In this document: positions 11,470-22,994 of the stretch, piece by piece
How the letters are laid out: the number at the start of each line of letters is the position of its first letter
Numbering within the stretch: position 1 is the stretch's first letter
Source of the DNA: Quercus robur
Taxonomy: Eukaryota; Streptophyta; Magnoliopsida; Fagales; Fagaceae
Direction: 5' to 3'
Length of the DNA stretch: 64,000 nt
Assembly (NCBI RefSeq): GCF_932294415.1
Contig: NC_065542.1
Location: 55,114,406-55,178,405 of the forward strand
Program-made: the position numbers and the translations under genes
Notes under the pieces: generated by a model
What the model was told of the DNA's origin: nothing
What the model saw: only the letters and a program-made list of their open reading frames with translations
The model's database searches: none

Positions 11470-12491
11470 TGAACTGTTTTTTGTTTGTGGAACAGTCCAA
11501 TCTCCATCTCCTCCCTTCTTTGATTGGGTCCAATCATCCAAAGATGGAGGTAGGCTGGGCCATCCTCTCTTTCCTCTTAATATATCATTATTCATAATTA
11601 TAAATATTAATAATAAAAAAGGGGGTAAAGCCTACCAATAAGTTTGATTGTGTTGGGCCATAACGATCATGCATACAATTTATGTACAGTTTGGGTTTGT
11701 TGGGCTAGGGGTCAAAATAGTCATTATAACATGTCCATAAATCAAGATATGCTCAAAGTGAAATTAAGGAGTGGTTCATCGGTGAAAATCAAATGTTATT
11801 ATTGTTTATTATTATTATTATCTAAAATAAAAACTAAGAGAAAATTCAATTAGATTTATAAATTGAATTTTAAATTGAGCTATAATTTTTTGACATGTGT
11901 CTATTTAACTTCTTAAGTTTGGTGAAAATATGATTCTAAAAAAAAAGGTTTGGTGAAGATTTGATCACCAAACTTTTTTCTGAAGGAAGCAATGGAAAGA
12001 ATGAGGAAGGGGAAAAAGATTTGAAGGAAGCAATAGAAAGAATGGGGAAGGGGAAAAATCGAAAGAAGGCCTGAGAGAGGAATGTGGAAAGTAATGCCTG
12101 ATCTGACTAAATTTGAAAATGAAATTTGCGACCTTAAATCTCAACTAAAATTTTATGCGAAAAAATGCAATTTCCTCTAATTAAGGTCACCAAACAAAGG
12201 AATTAGTAAATTTCTTCTTCAAATTCTACCATCTAACTTAATTATGTCTCCAAATATTGCTCCACACTAATACACTTGAAGATTCACCTCATTATCTTTC
12301 ATCTCTTTTCATCATCCCAACTATTCGGATTAAATTACGGCGCAATAGTTAAGGTTATTATATGGTGCACTAGATCCAAATCCAAATACGTTGATGTGGG
12401 CTCTTGTGGCTATGAATTGCCAAGCCCATGTTAGTCAATTAACCAAATACAATGTGGAGAAGGATTTTCCCAATTGACCTAATATTAGCAT

Positions 12492-12526
<35 letters not shown>

Positions 12527-12803
12527 TCTACTATGCGGCAAAGTCAAAGAAAATTCCAAAACCTAACAATGTAGCCGCATCAGAGAAAATAGAAAAGAGA
12601 GGTAGTCGCTTCTAGTCTTGTGTTTTCTTGAAAATAGTGTAATGGTGTAATTGAAATTTGAGTTTTTATACTATTGTATATTTTTATTTTTATAGTGAAA
12701 TTTCTTTGTTATCGTCGTGGAAGTAAACAGTTTGCCAAACTATGTAAATTTTTATATTCTTTGTGTGCTTATTATTTATTTTCCACTTATTTACTATTAT
12801 TGA
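11470..12803. other. Intergenic, AT-rich, no gene seen
   Basis: Contains an (AT)n microsatellite (about 12494-12519) and short open frames only. Nothing else recognisable. Confidence 0.5.
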
Positions 12804-13290
12804 CGAAAAAATTGCCAAATGCCCTTTTCGGGCAAAAAAAGCAGTATTATGCCCTCCTTCCCAAACTAATTAGGAAAATGCCCCTCTTTTGAAACTCGAT
12901 TTTCTCAAAATCGAGTTAAACCATATAGTGGTATTTTTAAGGAGCCTATAGTGACGTTTTAAGGACCTATAGTGGCGTTTTGTAACTCGAGCTCCATAAA
13001 CTCGAGTTATAGGCCAAAAAAAAGAAAAAAAATTGCATGTAACTTGACTCCATGGAGCTCAAGTTCCAAAACGCCACTATAGGTCCTTAAAACGTCATTA
13101 TAGGCTACTTAAAACGTCATTATAGGCTACTTAAAACGCCATTATAAGGCTCCAGGAATTTTTTTTTTTTTTTTATAACTCAATTTTGAGAAAATCGAGT
13201 TTCAAAAGAGGGCCATTTCTCTAATTAGTTTGGAAAAAGGGGCAAAATACTGCTTTTTTTGCCCGAAAATGGCATTTGGCAATTTTCTCC
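12804..13290. mobile_element. Fold-back Mutator-like MITE, 487 bp
   Basis: The ends are inverted copies: cgaaaaaattgccaaatgcc at the left and the complement of ggcatttggcaattttctcc at the right. The inverted repeat continues through the gggcaaaa/GCAGTATT, TCGATTTTCTCAAAATCGAG and ACGCCACTATAGG blocks almost to the middle, so nearly the whole element can fold back. The flanks are a perfect 10-bp duplication, ctattattga, at 12794-12803 and 13291-13300. Long terminal inverted repeats with a 9-11 bp duplication are the hallmark of Mutator-like elements. No coding capacity. The perfect duplication suggests a fairly recent insertion. Confidence 0.85.
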
Positions 13291-14223
13291 CTATTATTGA
13301 TTTAAATCGTGGGGTGCTATTTGCACAAATCCAAGTCCATTCAGAGAAAAATCTTCTTTGAACTTTACAACCCTAACATCCAAATCCAATATATACAAAT
13401 ATATTCAAAAAAAAAAAAAAATCAGCAACCAAAAGATATTATTTTGTAGGTGTGTGTTAAAAAGAGATATGTAGGCGCGTGGAATAGGCAAGCCTAGATA
13501 CATTGCACAAGATCAAAGTAGAAGTGCTATTGTACCACCAACTTGCACATATTCTCTCTACAAAGCAAAGTATCATCAACCAACACCATCGTTTATCTAA
13601 TCATCTGTCTCTGACTTACGAGCAATGAAGGATAGAAATAAAAAGAGAGAAACTTTTGTTGACGAATTTTTTTTTTCCCTTTACAAAGAATGCATTGAAT
13701 TGAAACACTGAACCTTGCCGTTGTTTCCGATATTCCAATAATCTTTCCAATATATATATATACACACACACCACTGTTTAATGTACATTATTAATTAAGG
13801 ATCTTCCCTTTAAATTCCGAAAATACTATCAAATTCATCCATTTCTAAGGTTTAAATCATAGGGCTAGACCCTTTTAGATATACATTATTGTCAGTTTCT
13901 TTAAGACCTTCTCCCTTCTCCTGATGTGTATTAAAAATACCAGGTATTATCCAAAAATAAAAATCATATGGCTAGACATGTAAAATTAGTAACTCTTAAT
14001 TTTTAGCTATATTAAAAAAAAAAAAGTTTTTTCTCTCACCTCCACATTCCTCTCTCACATTAGTTGTCAAGAAATAATACTTCTTCTTTTTGAAAAAATA
14101 TAAAAAAATAAAACTATTTTTTTTCCACAAGGTACCACTTTTTTATACTACTAAACTATTTTTTTCCCACCTTCATATTTCTCTCTCACATTAGTAGTTA
14201 AATACTAATAAATAAATAAAAAA

Positions 14224-14262
14224 GCCTCATCGCACTCGCAAAGCGCGTGTGATGAGGCTAGT
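14224..14262 (+). repeat. GC-rich hairpin ending CTAGT, possible Helitron 3' end
   Basis: A 16-bp stem with one mismatch and one G-T pair (gcctcatcgcactcgc / gcgcgtgtgatgaggc) around the loop aaa, immediately followed by TAGT so that the end reads CTAG|T. Helitrons end in a hairpin then CTRR before a host T. Here the hairpin overlaps the CTAG instead of sitting about 10 bases upstream, and I found no 5' TC end, so the assignment is tentative. Confidence 0.4.
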
Positions 14263-14482
14263 GTGTGTATATGAGTCAAAATTGAGAGAAAATTTAATTA
14301 AATCTCAAATTGGACTCTAATTTATATCATATTTCTTATTCTATTTTCTTAATTTTGATGTAGCTATTTATTACACTACAAAATCAAAGAATCCAATTTA
14401 ATTTTCTTAATTTTTTGTGCTAAATGAGCTATTAAGTGAGAAAACCATAAAATCAAAATTAATAAACATTTAAAAAATCAAA

Positions 14483-14483
<1 letters not shown>

Positions 14484-14538
<55 letters not shown>
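14484..14538. repeat. (ATT)n microsatellite
   Basis: About 18 ATT units. It continues as (ATT)n at 18951-18969 on the other side of the LTR element, which therefore inserted into the middle of it. Confidence 0.9.
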
Positions 14539-14539
<1 letters not shown>

Positions 14540-15082
14540 GTAGGGACCAGATTAACCAGTGGCCCAAGCCCACTTAGAATAATGGCTGGATCGGTCCAAC
14601 TGTGGCCCAAAACAATGAATTTATAAGAGAGGGAAACAAACAACTAAAAGGGGACTCCGCCCAAGAAGGAAAATAAGGAGGGAAAGGTTGATCTTATTAA
14701 GAGGATTAACCACTTTCTCAATACAAATTGGCCCGAGGAGACTACATTTACATAAGAATTATTACTATTCACTCTCTTATCTCTCCATTTTCTTCTAGTT
14801 TCTTCTTTGTCTCTTGATCCTTCTCCCTCTCTCTGTGAACCTCACTTTTCTTATATACTCCTTCTTTTATCACATCTTAACCATCCATCCTTACCTAACA
14901 TCCCTCCTCTCATGACACTTGTCACTTTTTACATGTGAAGAAGGTGGTGAAAGGAGTTTGTTTAGCTATGACTTACACTGTTCAGGTCACTTCCTCATAA
15001 ATGCAACTAATAAAGTTGTTGCCCACTACTTAATGCGGAGGCGACAAGTTATTCCAAACTAGAAATTTCCCCTATGATCACT

Positions 15083-15118
<36 letters not shown>

Positions 15119-15268
15119 AGATTCTCACTCCCACTTGGAATGCCTTAGAATACTTTAACTTATCTCTTCCCCTCCTCGGGCGCCTTTCCTTCTCAGGTCC
15201 ATGGACCATGGCATCCTCACAGTTATATGGCAACTCTTTATATCCATCATCGTTCCTCGGCACCCACA
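14539..15268 (+). repeat. 5' LTR, 730 bp
   Basis: Begins TGTAGGGACC and ends CACCCACA. Includes a (CT)n run at about 15087-15117. It matches 18367-18950 over nearly 600 bp. The start and end were set by TG/CA and the flanking attat. Confidence 0.7.
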
Positions 15269-16131
15269 ACAACCCCCTTAAAAAGTTCGCTACAGTCTTT
15301 GAGGCAAAAGCGAAGTTTTAATCACATAGGTAAACTATGCACATGCCCTATGTGTTCCCACGTGTTAACGTCCTTTCACCTATCTCCAACACGCTCCTGA
15401 CGTTTTGGAATCCACAATATCACATTTATGGTGTCAAGCGGCTGCTTATCCCCCACGTTCTACAGCTTGATCAGGATCTAACAGTTCTTATCTCCCCTCG
15501 CTTATGGGTTCCCTCCCAGCCATGCCAGTAGTGACCTAGCCAACTACTCCCGCCCCCACACCCACCTCTTCCGTGAACGCTGCTAAAAAGAAACAAAAGA
15601 GGGTCCAATGAGGCAAGGGCACCAACGGTGCTAAAGAGGGGGAAGTCTCCCAATCCTCCCATCAGCCAAGGATGTCAATACCGTACCGGAGGCCGTACCG
15701 GTTTGGCTACCGATACGGTATATTTCGGATACCGGTCAATTCCGGTGTACCGTTTCGGGTTTACCGCTATTTTTTATATTTAATATATATATATATTAGT
15801 TGTATATCCATTAGTAAAGGCCCATATAATTTGTTTATAATATTTAAAATTATCAACTCATATCTTATTTATTAATTTAAGCTCTAGCTAAAATGTTAAT
15901 TCATTATACTAGTAATATATAATATAAAGTATTCTTGGCAAAAAATAATATATATAAAATATAATATTTATAATAGAATTGATATTGATACTTATAAATA
16001 AAATAAAATAACTTGATATTGATGTATTAAAATACTAAAATAAGCCTCAAATAAGTAGTCTTGATCATTGTACTTGTAGTGTTCTGATGTGTGGCAGAGC
16101 ACACATAAATAGTTATAATGTTATATTAATA

Positions 16132-17431
16132 AGGGATAATTACAGTAAACCCACCTGAGGTAAGGTCCGTTTGCGCTTTGCCTATCCGTGGTTTAAAACT
16201 TTACACTTTGCCCACCTAAACTTCAATCTGTTACCCATCTGTTACCCACCTCACCCCCAGCCGTTAGAAAAACACATTTTTAGAGAAAAACAAACATAAT
16301 AAAAATAAAAAAGCTAGGGTTTTGATTCCTTAAGAACTTCTATAAGAACAAAGTACATGGAGCAAGGATGACTTGGATGCCGATATAAAGTCACGAGCAT
16401 CCAATAAGAAAGGCCAGGCACAGGATTGAATGGAAGAGGGGCTTTGGAAGTTCTTGCAGCACTCCAAAACCTCTTGGGGCAGACCCAACTCGGCGAAGGA
16501 CTTCAAAGGAGCATACTTACCCAATTTCACATTATGCCAGCTCACCACAACCAGACCATCTTTCACAGTTTCATCCTCTTCTTTTCCTTGGTGGGTTTTG
16601 CTTTCCTTGTCATCCTCTTTCGGTTTCTTATTCTTACTCTTCTTCTCTTTGGCTTCGATTTCTTCATGCTTTTGCTTGAGATTATTAGCTTCAAGTTCTT
16701 CGGCTTTGTCCTTGTTCCTTTGCTTATTCTTCTTCTTCTTCTTCTTTATCTTACTTTCTGGGTTTTGTGGGGGTTCTGAATCACTAGGAAGAACGCTGGT
16801 GGTGGTGGAGTCCTTGAGTTTTCGACCCATCAAAAAGCTAGGATTGCCCTGAGTTTAGAGTGAGAGAGAGGGCTCGGTGAGATTTATTGTGGGAGCTTGA
16901 AGGGTCGGCCATGGAGGTCCAATGGAGGCTCGGCCTGGGAAAGCTTCAGAGATTGGAGTGAGAGCTCGGGATTGGTGAGGGCTTGGTAAGGTTTTTTGGT
17001 GAGGAGGAGCTCGCCGCTGAGGTGGCGTCGATGATTAAGGAAAACGAGCTTTAAGGGTCAGCCATGGAGTTTCATTTGAGGCAGCTCAAATGAAACCCAA
17101 CCATAGTAGCAAACCCAGCCCCAATTCCAACTTCAAACCCACTTTGAATCCCAGCCACAGTGGGGAGAGAAGCCAAGATCAGAGTGGGATTTGTGTGCTA
17201 TTCCTCCATTTTGTTCTTATAGAAGTTCTTTAAGCAATCAAAACCCTAACTTTTTGATTTTTGTTATGTTTGTTTTTCCCTAAAAATGTGTTTTTCTAAC
17301 GGCTGGGGGTGAGGTGGGTAACGGATGGGTAACGGATTGAAGTTCAGGTGGGCAAAGTGTAAAGTTTTAAACCACGGGTAGGCAAAGCGCAAACGGGCCT
17401 TACCTCAGGTGGGTTTACTGTAATTATCCCT
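16132..17431. mobile_element. Pack-MULE with 220-bp inverted ends, nested third level
   Basis: The terminal inverted repeats (about 16132-16353 and 17211-17431) start agggataattacagtaaacc on both strands and stay alike for about 220 bp, through the gaacttctataagaacaaa block. A 7-bp attaata flanks both sides (16125-16131 and 17432-17438). The interior (about 860 bp) carries a fragment of a host DEAD-box helicase gene on the minus strand and a second GC-richer part of unknown origin (16850-17210) with a 12-bp hairpin at 17069-17096. Gene capture between long inverted ends defines a Pack-MULE. Confidence 0.8.
16354..16833 (-). pseudogene. Captured 5' fragment of a DEAD-box RNA helicase (RH5-like)
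   Basis: An open frame from MMGRKLKDSTTTSV (16833 downward) holds a Lys-rich N-terminal tail (KIKKKKKKNKQRNKDKAEE). It then reads KYAPLKSFAELGLPQEVLEC, followed by FQSPSSIQSCAWPFLLDARD. This matches the N terminus and Q motif of plant DEAD-box helicase RH5 (F..PSPIQ..TWPFLLDGRD). The frame then leaves the helicase at the place where motif I (AKTGSGKT) should start, where the element's inverted repeat begins. No ATPase core is present, so it cannot be a helicase. It stays open for 160 codons, so a short protein or antisense RNA is possible. Confidence 0.75.
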
Positions 17432-18366
17432 ATTAATAAAAAAGAAAAAAAAAAGAAAAGAGGTAGAGTTTGAATTTTTGAATGATGTTCACGTGAGTTG
17501 TAAGTGAATTGTCACTTATCAAGCACACAAAACAACAAAAAGTTAAAGATTAAAATAAAAGGAAACATAAAAGGCAGAATAAGGTGAAGAAACGTGTGTA
17601 TAAGCCTCTGAGCAGACAAAGAAGAAGAAGAAGCAGCAACAGTAGAAGCTGAAGAGAAGATCGCCAAATGGGTTGCTACAGGCAACGTGGTGGCGACAAC
17701 GTCACCGTGTTAATGACGACAGTGACCCAAGAGTAAGAGCAAGTTAGTAAGTTATTGAGAAAGGAGAGAGATTATTAGATCTAAAATTTTTTTGTTTGTT
17801 ATTTCGATTCGGTATGAAGTTTTCGGCCGAAATCCGGTTTGCTTCCCGGTATGACCGGAACAACTCGGTATAGCCGGTATTTAAACCGGTACGAAACAAA
17901 CACATTTCTATACCGTTTTAGGCGCCGGTGCGAAATATTCTGACCATACCGGCCGATACGGTACGAGATTAACATCCTTGCCATCAGCCCCCTGCCAAGG
18001 AAGCTAGAATAGGGAGAGGGCCCCAAAAGAAGTCCTCTACTGGGACTTCCAAGGAGCTCGGGGGAAATCAGCCCAAGAAACCTTCCATCTAGAGGCCCCT
18101 CTTCACCCTCAGCTCTGGAAACCCGGTGTTGGACGATGCTAACCTGGGGGATCCCCAAAAGGGAAGCTCAGGCTTGCTGGCCGAGTGCCTGGAGAAGGCT
18201 CTATGCCGACTAGAGGACATGGCCGAGCTACGGTCATTTAGGAAGTGTGAAGTGTTCCTAGCCTTAAAACAGGACTTAGCCAAGGTACGTGACCACTTTC
18301 CTTAGTTTACAAAATTAACTTGTAGAAGTTTAACCCAACATTTATGCTTTTTTTTTTTTTTTTTTA

Positions 18367-18950
18367 AAGGAGGGAAAGGCCGATCTTATTAAGAGGATGA
18401 ACCACTTTCTTAATACAAATTGGTCTGAGGAGACCGCATTTACATAAGAATTATTACCATTCACTCTCTTATCTCTCAGTGTTCTTCTAGTTTCTTCTTT
18501 GTCTCTTAATCCTTCTCCCTCTCTGTGTGAACCTCATTTTTCTTATATACTCCTTTTATTACATCTTAACCATCCATCCTTACCTAACATCCCTCCTCTT
18601 ATGACATTTGTCACTTCTTACATTTGAAGAAGGTGGCGGAAGGATTCTGTTTAGCTGTGACTTATACTATTCAGGTCACTTCCTCATAAATGCAGTTGAT
18701 AAAACTGTTGCCCACCATTTAATACGAAGGTGACAGGTTACTCCAAACTAGAAATTTCCCCTATGGTCACTAATTCTCTCTCTCTCTCTCTCTCTCTTCA
18801 GACTCTTGCTCCCACTTACAATGCCACAGAGTACTTTGACTCATCTCTTCCTCTCCTCTAGCGCCTTTCCTCCTCTGGTCCGTGGACTGCGGCATCCTCA
18901 CAGTTATATGGCAACTCTTCATATCCATCCTTGGTCCTCGGACACCCACA
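18367..18950 (+). repeat. 3' LTR, partial
   Basis: Matches the 5' LTR from its ggagggaaagg block to the CACCCACA end. About 140 bp of the LTR start is not recognisable here, and a T tract stands before it. It has the same (CT)n run (about 18776-18797). Confidence 0.7.
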
Positions 18951-18955
18951 ATTAT

Positions 18956-19633
18956 TATTATTATTATTATACAAATAGTGGTTGGACAAACTAAAATTGA
19001 GAATTACATAGATAACAATTTAAATGAATATATATGATTGTATATAAACGTGGTAAAATTTTAATACATAATTAGTTATATTTATTTATAAACATATCTC
19101 ATGTATATTCATGGAGTTATAAGCTAATTTCTATTAGGAAAAAAAAAACATTTTTTAAGGTGCTACATATATAAGTTTGTTGTTAGTTGTTTATTTGGGC
19201 AATTGTGCCGATTGACAAATATTTGACTTTTAATAAAACTAAAGGTTACAACAAAATCTCAAATTTGAAAGGAGGAAGTGGTGATTCAAATAAATATTTG
19301 AAACCTGACTTTCGAAAAGTTTAAATAAGAAGTTTGTTATCTTTTCAAAAATTTTAAAAACGTAGTTGCACAAGCTAACACAAGTTGTAGGTGTCGTGAT
19401 TGAGTGCTCTCTTCAAGAAACAAGATTTTCTTTCTAATTTTATAGTAGTTTTCCTACAGTTGCTTCTAAAGAGTAAAGACTACTAAAATGATGTAATAAG
19501 TTATGGAGGATGGTATGGAGAAGACAACATAGCGTGTAAGTAAGTTAGAGAAAATGATGGCTCACACCCATCATGCTTTTTTCTTGGTTCTTAGCCAATC
19601 TTTGGGGGTTGTCATCCAAACTACGTACCCTTT
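18956..19633. other. Intergenic, upstream of the XTH gene
   Basis: AT-rich with the rest of the (ATT)n run at its left end. No gene. The right end must hold the XTH promoter. Confidence 0.5.
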
Positions 19634-19641
19634 TATATATA
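19634..19641 (+). promoter_or_regulatory. TATA box of the XTH gene
   Basis: TATATATA within ccttttatatatagcac, 76 bases before the ATG at 19717. This leaves room for a 5' UTR of about 45 bases if transcription starts near 19670. Confidence 0.5.
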
Positions 19642-19716
19642 GCACATATTAGCTTCACCAAGACCAAGATCACCAAGACAAAGCTAAGCTGAAAAACTAG
19701 CTAGGGCAGTGAAGCC

Positions 19717-22518
19717 ATGCAGTGCCTTAAAATGAGGTTTTCACTGCTTGATTTTTTATTGTTATTCCTACCTTGTTGGGTGCTTACAAGTGAAGGCAGT
19801 GACAATATAAGTTTTTATGAAAACTATGATGTTACATGGGGTTTTGATCATGTCTTTTCTTTATATCAAGGACACGATATTCAACTCTCTTTGGATATTT
19901 CTTCAGGTTATTCTCTCCCCTCTTGTTTCTTAATTTCCCCCTTTCATTTTAAAAGATCAAAAGATTATATATCCCCCTCAATTTATGATATACTTCTTTT
20001 ACTTTTTCATTCCTCAATATATTATTATATTTTCATTTCGTAAAAAAAGTCTTATTACGTTTTGCCCATCTTGTATTTTGTTTCCCTATTTTTTTTTTTT
20101 TTTTTATATGCTATGTATCATTAATTCATTATTCATTAACATTCAAATTTTCAATATGAATAAACTTTAAGTCAACTAGATTAAAGATGGAAATCCTAAA
20201 GCTTTGCAAAAAGTTCGTTTTTTGGGAAATTCAAAATTTCAAAAAATGGAATAAAGAATCTTACCCTAGTTAGATCTCCTCTTATAGTTTTTGTTTTGTC
20301 AAGGATATTTACGGACGATTGGGTCCTTTTTAGCTCATCTCATATTGTCTCTTGTTATCGAATATAGAAATTGGTTCTAATGTTGATTACATTAAAAACT
20401 ATTTGGTGTGCTGATCTAATAATAAAAAGTAATTATCATAAACCAGATGCCATAGATTTAGAGCCAACCATTTAAACAAATTATTATTGTTGTGAATTAT
20501 AATATGGATTACTTAAAATTAAGAGTTGATAGAGCTACAAAACAAATCGCTTGTTTTGATTGGTTATGGTAGTCCTCCCTTTGGATTCTCCAAGTTCATA
20601 TATGGATGTAAAACATGTTATATTTTATAATTAAACAATATAAAATATAATTGCTGAATATGTTTTGATCGCTTTCACAGTTTCAGAGTATTCATCATCA
20701 AAGGTTTAAAATTATTGTGAAAGTGAAAAATAATATTACTAATAAATTTTTACTATATCATAAATAACATATAGATACTAAAACATGTTATAGAGGAAAA
20801 GTTTTTAAGTTTGAGCCGAGTTTTCAAAGTAATGAAGGATTCCACATCAAGCACAAACTAGCTATTCCACATGGAATCATATATCTTTCTGGGAAAATTC
20901 AATCTGATATTCAATCAAATTTATTTACTAAACGAAATTTTCATGAGATTTGCAGAGTTTTTACATCAGTGATGCAAAAATGGTGGCTCTTAATTCTCTT
21001 TATGTTATAATCTTTTATATCTTGCAGGGGCTGGCTTCGCATCAAAGCTAGGCTATGCTTCTGGGTTTTTTCATTTGAGGATGAAGCTACCAGACAAGGA
21101 TTCTGCTGGAGTAGTTACTACATTCTATGTGAATTCCAAGCCCCTTCTTTTTCATTGTTACATTTAGAGATTTTATGTTTCACTTTTAGTGTTCCATTTT
21201 ATATTCCATTAATCGCATTATATCGCATGCTCCTCTTTTCTCTTTTTTTTCTTTTTTAAGTTGTCAAAATTTTATATATACACACACACGCACACTTAAG
21301 ATATTACCATACAATGTTGGAGTGGAACACTAAAATTAGGATAGAAAAATTTTATTCATTATGTAATGTTCATGTGCATGTGTCTATATATAATTAATTT
21401 TTATTTCCTTTTTTTTTTGCTGAATAATTTTTATTTTCTTAATATCCACAAAATGGAAGAGACTGATTCAAGGTGATATGCATATATGCAGCTAAGTTCA
21501 CATGGTAATAATCATGATGAGCTGGATTTTGAGTTCTTGGGCAATAGGGAAGGGAAGCCATACACATTACAAACAAATGTCTTTGCAAATGGTCTTGGAA
21601 ACAGGGAGCAAAGAATTCTTCTTTGGTTTGACCCCACAGTAGATTTTCACACTTACAAAATTCTTTGGAACGAACATCAAATCGTGTAGGAACAAAATGA
21701 ATAAAATAATAGTATAAATACAAATAAATTACACAATTTTTTTGCAACATTTGAGGTGTCAGATTGTAATTAATGCAACTTTTTATGGTTTTAAAAACCA
21801 GATCAAGGCAAAAACCATTTTTGCCTCTAGTTCCTAGTTCAATCTGGTTTTTGACCGGTTTTGGCAGATTTTTGACCGGTTTTCACTGATTTTGAAGGTT
21901 TTTACTAGATCGAACTGGTACTCGATTCCCAATTAAACCGGTAAGTTTAGTCCAGTTTTTAAAATCATGCAACTTTCACACATAAATTTTTTTATTATTC
22001 ACCAATCACAATCTGCCACCTCAGCTGTCAAAAATAAAAGTTATGATATTTGTTGTGGATCCATACCATTCTCTCTCTCTCTTCTCTCTGGCATAGCTAA
22101 TATGATGCTTTTCAACCTTGGGTATAATTACAGATTTTATGTGGACAATGTCCCCATCAGAGTGTTTAAAAACAACAAAAACATTGGCGTTGACTACCCA
22201 TTACAGCCAATGCACATAGAAGCCAGCTTGTGGGATGGAGATAGTTGGGCAACTGATGGAGGCCAGACAAAAATTAATTGGACTTATGCACCATTCAATG
22301 CACACTTCCAAGGATTTGGCATTGCTGGCTGCCCAATTCAGAACTCAGATATTCAACAATGTTATTCTTCCAAGTATTGGTGGAATTTGGAAAAGTATTG
22401 GAAATTGGATCATAGACAACAAAGAGAGTATGAGAATGTGAGAAAGAAGTACATGAACTATGACTATTGTTCTGATAGGCCTAGGTACCCTACACCACCA
22501 CCAGAGTGCTTTAATTGA
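19717..22518 (+). CDS. XTH: Xyloglucan endotransglucosylase/hydrolase
   Basis: Four exons, 19717-19906, 21028-21128, 21492-21685 and 22134-22518, join in frame to 289 residues, the usual size. A signal peptide comes first ([20 protein letters not shown] after a short MQCLK). The catalytic site of GH16 XTHs is [10 protein letters not shown] (canonical HDEIDFEFLG), with both catalytic Glu present. [34 protein letters not shown] and the C-terminal XET domain with its Cys residues ([19 protein letters not shown]) follow. The enzyme cuts and rejoins xyloglucan in the cell wall. The N-glycosylation site usual just after the catalytic motif is absent (FLGNREGKP). It resembles the XTH1-3 type. The first intron is 1.1 kb; the third contains a MITE-like insert. 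Confidence 0.9.
21788..21966. repeat. MITE-like insert in XTH intron 3
   Basis: The ends are inverted: gttttaaaaaccagatcaa on the left and tttagtccagtttttaaaa on the right. The body is rich in accggtttt repeats and their complements. No clear target duplication. Type uncertain (possibly hAT-like). Confidence 0.4.
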
Positions 22519-22994
22519 TAAGGTAAGGAGCACAAGAATGAAAGATAATGAAGTTAATAAAATACAGGGTGAGCTTCCAGGAGATCCAATGAGACTGACA
22601 CCAAAATTATGAGAAACTTGGATCAATTTCTCACTTTGTTCTTTAAGAATACATTCCTACATTTACAAGTTGTTAAAAATATGTGCGATATTGGTTTTAT
22701 GTGTATTAATGTGTAATGGTTCTAGAGGCCCAATAATATTGTGTATTTTTTTATATAATATTCAAAATATTATTACAGCAAGTTTGATCTTGGCCGAGTT
22801 TATGTAGCAAACACAAATTCCAAAAACACGCTGTAATGGCAGAAATAACACTAATCTATAAACAAAAACAAAAAAAAAAAACCTCCTTATCTTAAGATCT
22901 CCTCTCTCAGTCAAGTATCTTCCACAAACCAGCACACCAAATGCTTATACAGAATTCGATAACCAAAACCCAACAAGAAGTCTAATATCTTGCT
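22519..22994. other. XTH 3' flank, no gene
   Basis: Contains the 3' UTR of the XTH gene with a possible poly(A) signal (ataaaata near 22557). Nothing else recognisable. Confidence 0.4.

Larger units (their letters stand above)
13291..14538. other. Intergenic, AT-rich, with Helitron-like hairpin
   Basis: No gene. It holds an imperfect direct repeat (about 14027-14067 and 14158-14198, both with ctctcacattagt), a strong hairpin listed separately, and a long (ATT)n run ending at 14538 into which the LTR element inserted. Confidence 0.5.
15668..17980. mobile_element. Mutator-like element inserted in the LTR element
   Basis: The ends are inverted copies rich in CCGGTA/TACCGG: aaggatgtcaataccgtacc on the left and, on the complement of the right, caaggatgttaatctcgtac. 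The flanks are a perfect 9-bp duplication, ccatcagcc, at 15659-15667 and 17981-17989. Removing the element rejoins the LTR internal sequence cleanly. A 9-bp duplication and long GC-rich inverted ends fit a Mutator-like element. No transposase is visible; the interior is AT-rich and holds a second, nested element. The perfect duplication shows it is much younger than its LTR host. Confidence 0.8.
14539..18950 (+). mobile_element. LTR retrotransposon fossil, non-autonomous type, hosting nested insertions
   Basis: Two direct copies of one sequence lie at 14539-15268 and 18367-18950. The outer ends are TG (14539) and CA (18950). The 5-bp attat flanks both sides (14534-14538 and 18951-18955), as expected for an LTR duplication, though it falls in (ATT)n and is not independent proof. 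Without the inserted Mutator-like element (15668-17980) the internal part is only about 0.8 kb, with no gag or pol domain that I can recognise, suggesting a non-autonomous TRIM/LARD-like element. In a 120-bp sample the repeats differ at roughly 10% of sites, so the insertion is old. The element is broken. Confidence 0.7.

Noticed and set aside
16426-16852. Long plus-strand open frames (117 and 140 codons)
   Set aside because: They are antisense to the Lys-rich helicase fragment, which explains their Phe/Leu/Ser-rich composition.
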